Shown here: one piece after another, positions 5,278 through 6,182 of the stretch
How the letters are laid out: each line of letters starts with the position of its first letter
Numbering within the stretch: position 1 is the first letter of the stretch
Assembly (NCBI GenBank): GCA_017547395.1
Contig: JAFYPS010000069.1
Span: 1-6,182 of the forward strand
DNA: 6,182 nt
Direction: 5' to 3'
Origin: Clostridia bacterium
GTDB lineage: Bacteria; Bacillota_A; Clostridia; Oscillospirales; CAG-272
Notes under the pieces: model-generated
What the model was told of the DNA's origin: nothing
What the model saw: the letters and a program-made list of their open reading frames with translations, nothing else
Database searches by the model: none
Position numbers and translations under genes: made by a program

Positions 5278-6182
5278 ATGGCGAGTCAGCGCGAAAGCAA
5301 TCCTTATAAAAACAGTGATTCTAACAAGCGTTACTACACGTATGATTACTACCTTCGTCGCACTTTTGGCGGCAAATGCGCAAAAATTCCACTCGATATA
5401 GGATGCACCTGTCCAAATATTGACGGCACACGCGGAAGCGGCGGATGCATATACTGCTCGTCGCGCGGAAGCGGTGATTTTGCCCCGGAGGCATCGCTTT
5501 CGGTCAAAGAGCAATACGAAAAAGGAATCGAAATGATGTCTAAAAAATGGGACGTTTCACGTACGATCCCGTATTTTCAGGCGCACACAAATACATATGC
5601 ACCTGTAGACGTTCTTAAGAAAAAATACTACGAGGCGCTTGCGCTTCCGAACGTTGTCGGCATAAATATTGCCACACGCGCAGACTGCCTTTCAAAGGAA
5701 ACTGTCGAACTGCTTTGCGAACTTGCAAAAAAGACTCATCTTACCGTTGAACTTGGCTTGCAGAGTACGAATGACGATACGGCGACGCTCATTAACAGAT
5801 GTCACACCTACAGTGAGTTTTTAAGCGGATACAGTGCGCTCAGAAGCGCGTCAGATAAAATAAAAATCGCGGTTCATATCATAAACGGACTTCCGGGAGA
5901 AACCTTTTCGGATATGGAAAAGACCGCAAAGGATATCGCCGCTTTGAAGCCTGATCAGGTGAAAATACACCTGATGCATATCATACGCGGAACGGTTCTT
6001 TGCGATATGTATGAGCGGGGAGAGTATGAGCCGATGTCACTTGCAGACTATGTCGGCATAACTGCAAGGCAGCTCACGTTGCTTCCACCCGACACTGTTA
6101 TTGGCAGAATAACGGGAGACGGAGCGGCATCCGATCTTGTTGCACCGCTATGGAGCCTTAAAAAAACTCAGGTTATTAATGA
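5278..6182 (+). CDS. mnmL: radical SAM protein of the YtqA/MnmL family (TIGR01212 type), C-terminus cut off
   Basis: From the ATG at 5278 the frame is open for 301 codons to the right edge. Family proteins are about 310 residues, so only the tail is missing. The N-terminal block Y-x4-LRRTFGGKCAKIPLDIGCTCPN, with C45-x11-C57-x2-C60 (CPN...GGCIYC), is the spaced radical SAM cluster motif of this family and differs from the common C-x3-C-x2-C. GSGDF (64-68), ELGLQS (158-163), HIINGLPGET (200-209) and RITGDG (277-282), followed by APLWSLKK (289-296), are further family blocks. In B. subtilis and S. mutans the YtqA protein, renamed MnmL, is needed to make mnm5s2U at tRNA position 34, acting between the cmnm5 and nm5 forms together with the methylase MnmM. 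Start choice rests on AAGGA (5268-5272), five bases before the ATG. Family is firm; the tRNA role is by homology, since relatives such as E. coli YhcC are not assigned this job. Confidence 0.88.
   Translation, partial: MASQRESNPYKNSDSNKRYYTYDYYLRRTFGGKCAKIPLDIGCTCPNIDGTRGSGGCIYCSSRGSGDFAPEASLSVKEQYEKGIEMMSKKWDVSRTIPYFQAHTNTYAPVDVLKKKYYEALALPNVVGINIATRADCLSKETVELLCELAKKTHLTVELGLQSTNDDTATLINRCHTYSEFLSGYSALRSASDKIKIAVHIINGLPGETFSDMEKTAKDIAALKPDQVKIHLMHIIRGTVLCDMYERGEYEPMSLADYVGITARQLTLLPPDTVIGRITGDGAASDLVAPLWSLKKTQVIN

Overview
The window looks like an ordinary chromosomal stretch of a low-to-moderate GC member of the Firmicutes, most likely a gut-type Clostridia/Oscillospirales lineage. This is inferred from the gene families (Mini-RNase III, a YtqA/MnmL-type radical SAM protein, a YrrO/TrhP-type U32 protein), strong Shine-Dalgarno sites, AT-rich intergenic regions with near-consensus sigma-A promoters, and intrinsic terminators. 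No mobile element, CRISPR array, tRNA or rRNA gene was seen. Codon style looks uniform from gene to gene, so nothing suggests recent transfer.

Layout. Bases 1-709 hold the 5' part of a minus-strand PlsC-type acyltransferase that runs off the left edge. A 151-base AT-rich gap (710-860) carries two back-to-back promoters, one for the acyltransferase and one for the rightward genes. The rightward promoter drives a compact three-gene operon. First is a U32-family tRNA-hydroxylation-type protein (861-2096), then the undecaprenyl-diphosphatase uppP (2096-2962, sharing one base with the previous stop codon), then the Mini-RNase III gene mrnC (2972-3349). A perfect 13-bp terminator hairpin (3368-3398) closes the operon. 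An extended -10 promoter follows at once and drives a 582-residue Na/Pi-cotransporter-like protein with a C-terminal PhoU domain (3484-5232). A short GC-rich hairpin (5240-5259) separates it from a radical SAM gene of the YtqA/MnmL family (5278 to the right edge), which lacks only its last few residues.

How the genes fit together. Three of the six genes concern RNA: the U32 protein (expected role in wobble-uridine hydroxylation), MrnC (23S rRNA maturation) and the MnmL-like protein (expected role in mnm5s2U synthesis at the wobble uridine). Three concern the envelope: a phospholipid-type acyltransferase, UppP for recycling the C55 lipid carrier, and a phosphate-type transporter. This is a housekeeping region. 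I did not find a convincing new biological system. The more interesting points are two possible U34 tRNA-modification genes within about 3.2 kb, a hairpin arrangement that could hide the radical SAM gene's ribosome binding site, and an 18-bp perfect palindrome at the domain junction of the transporter gene.
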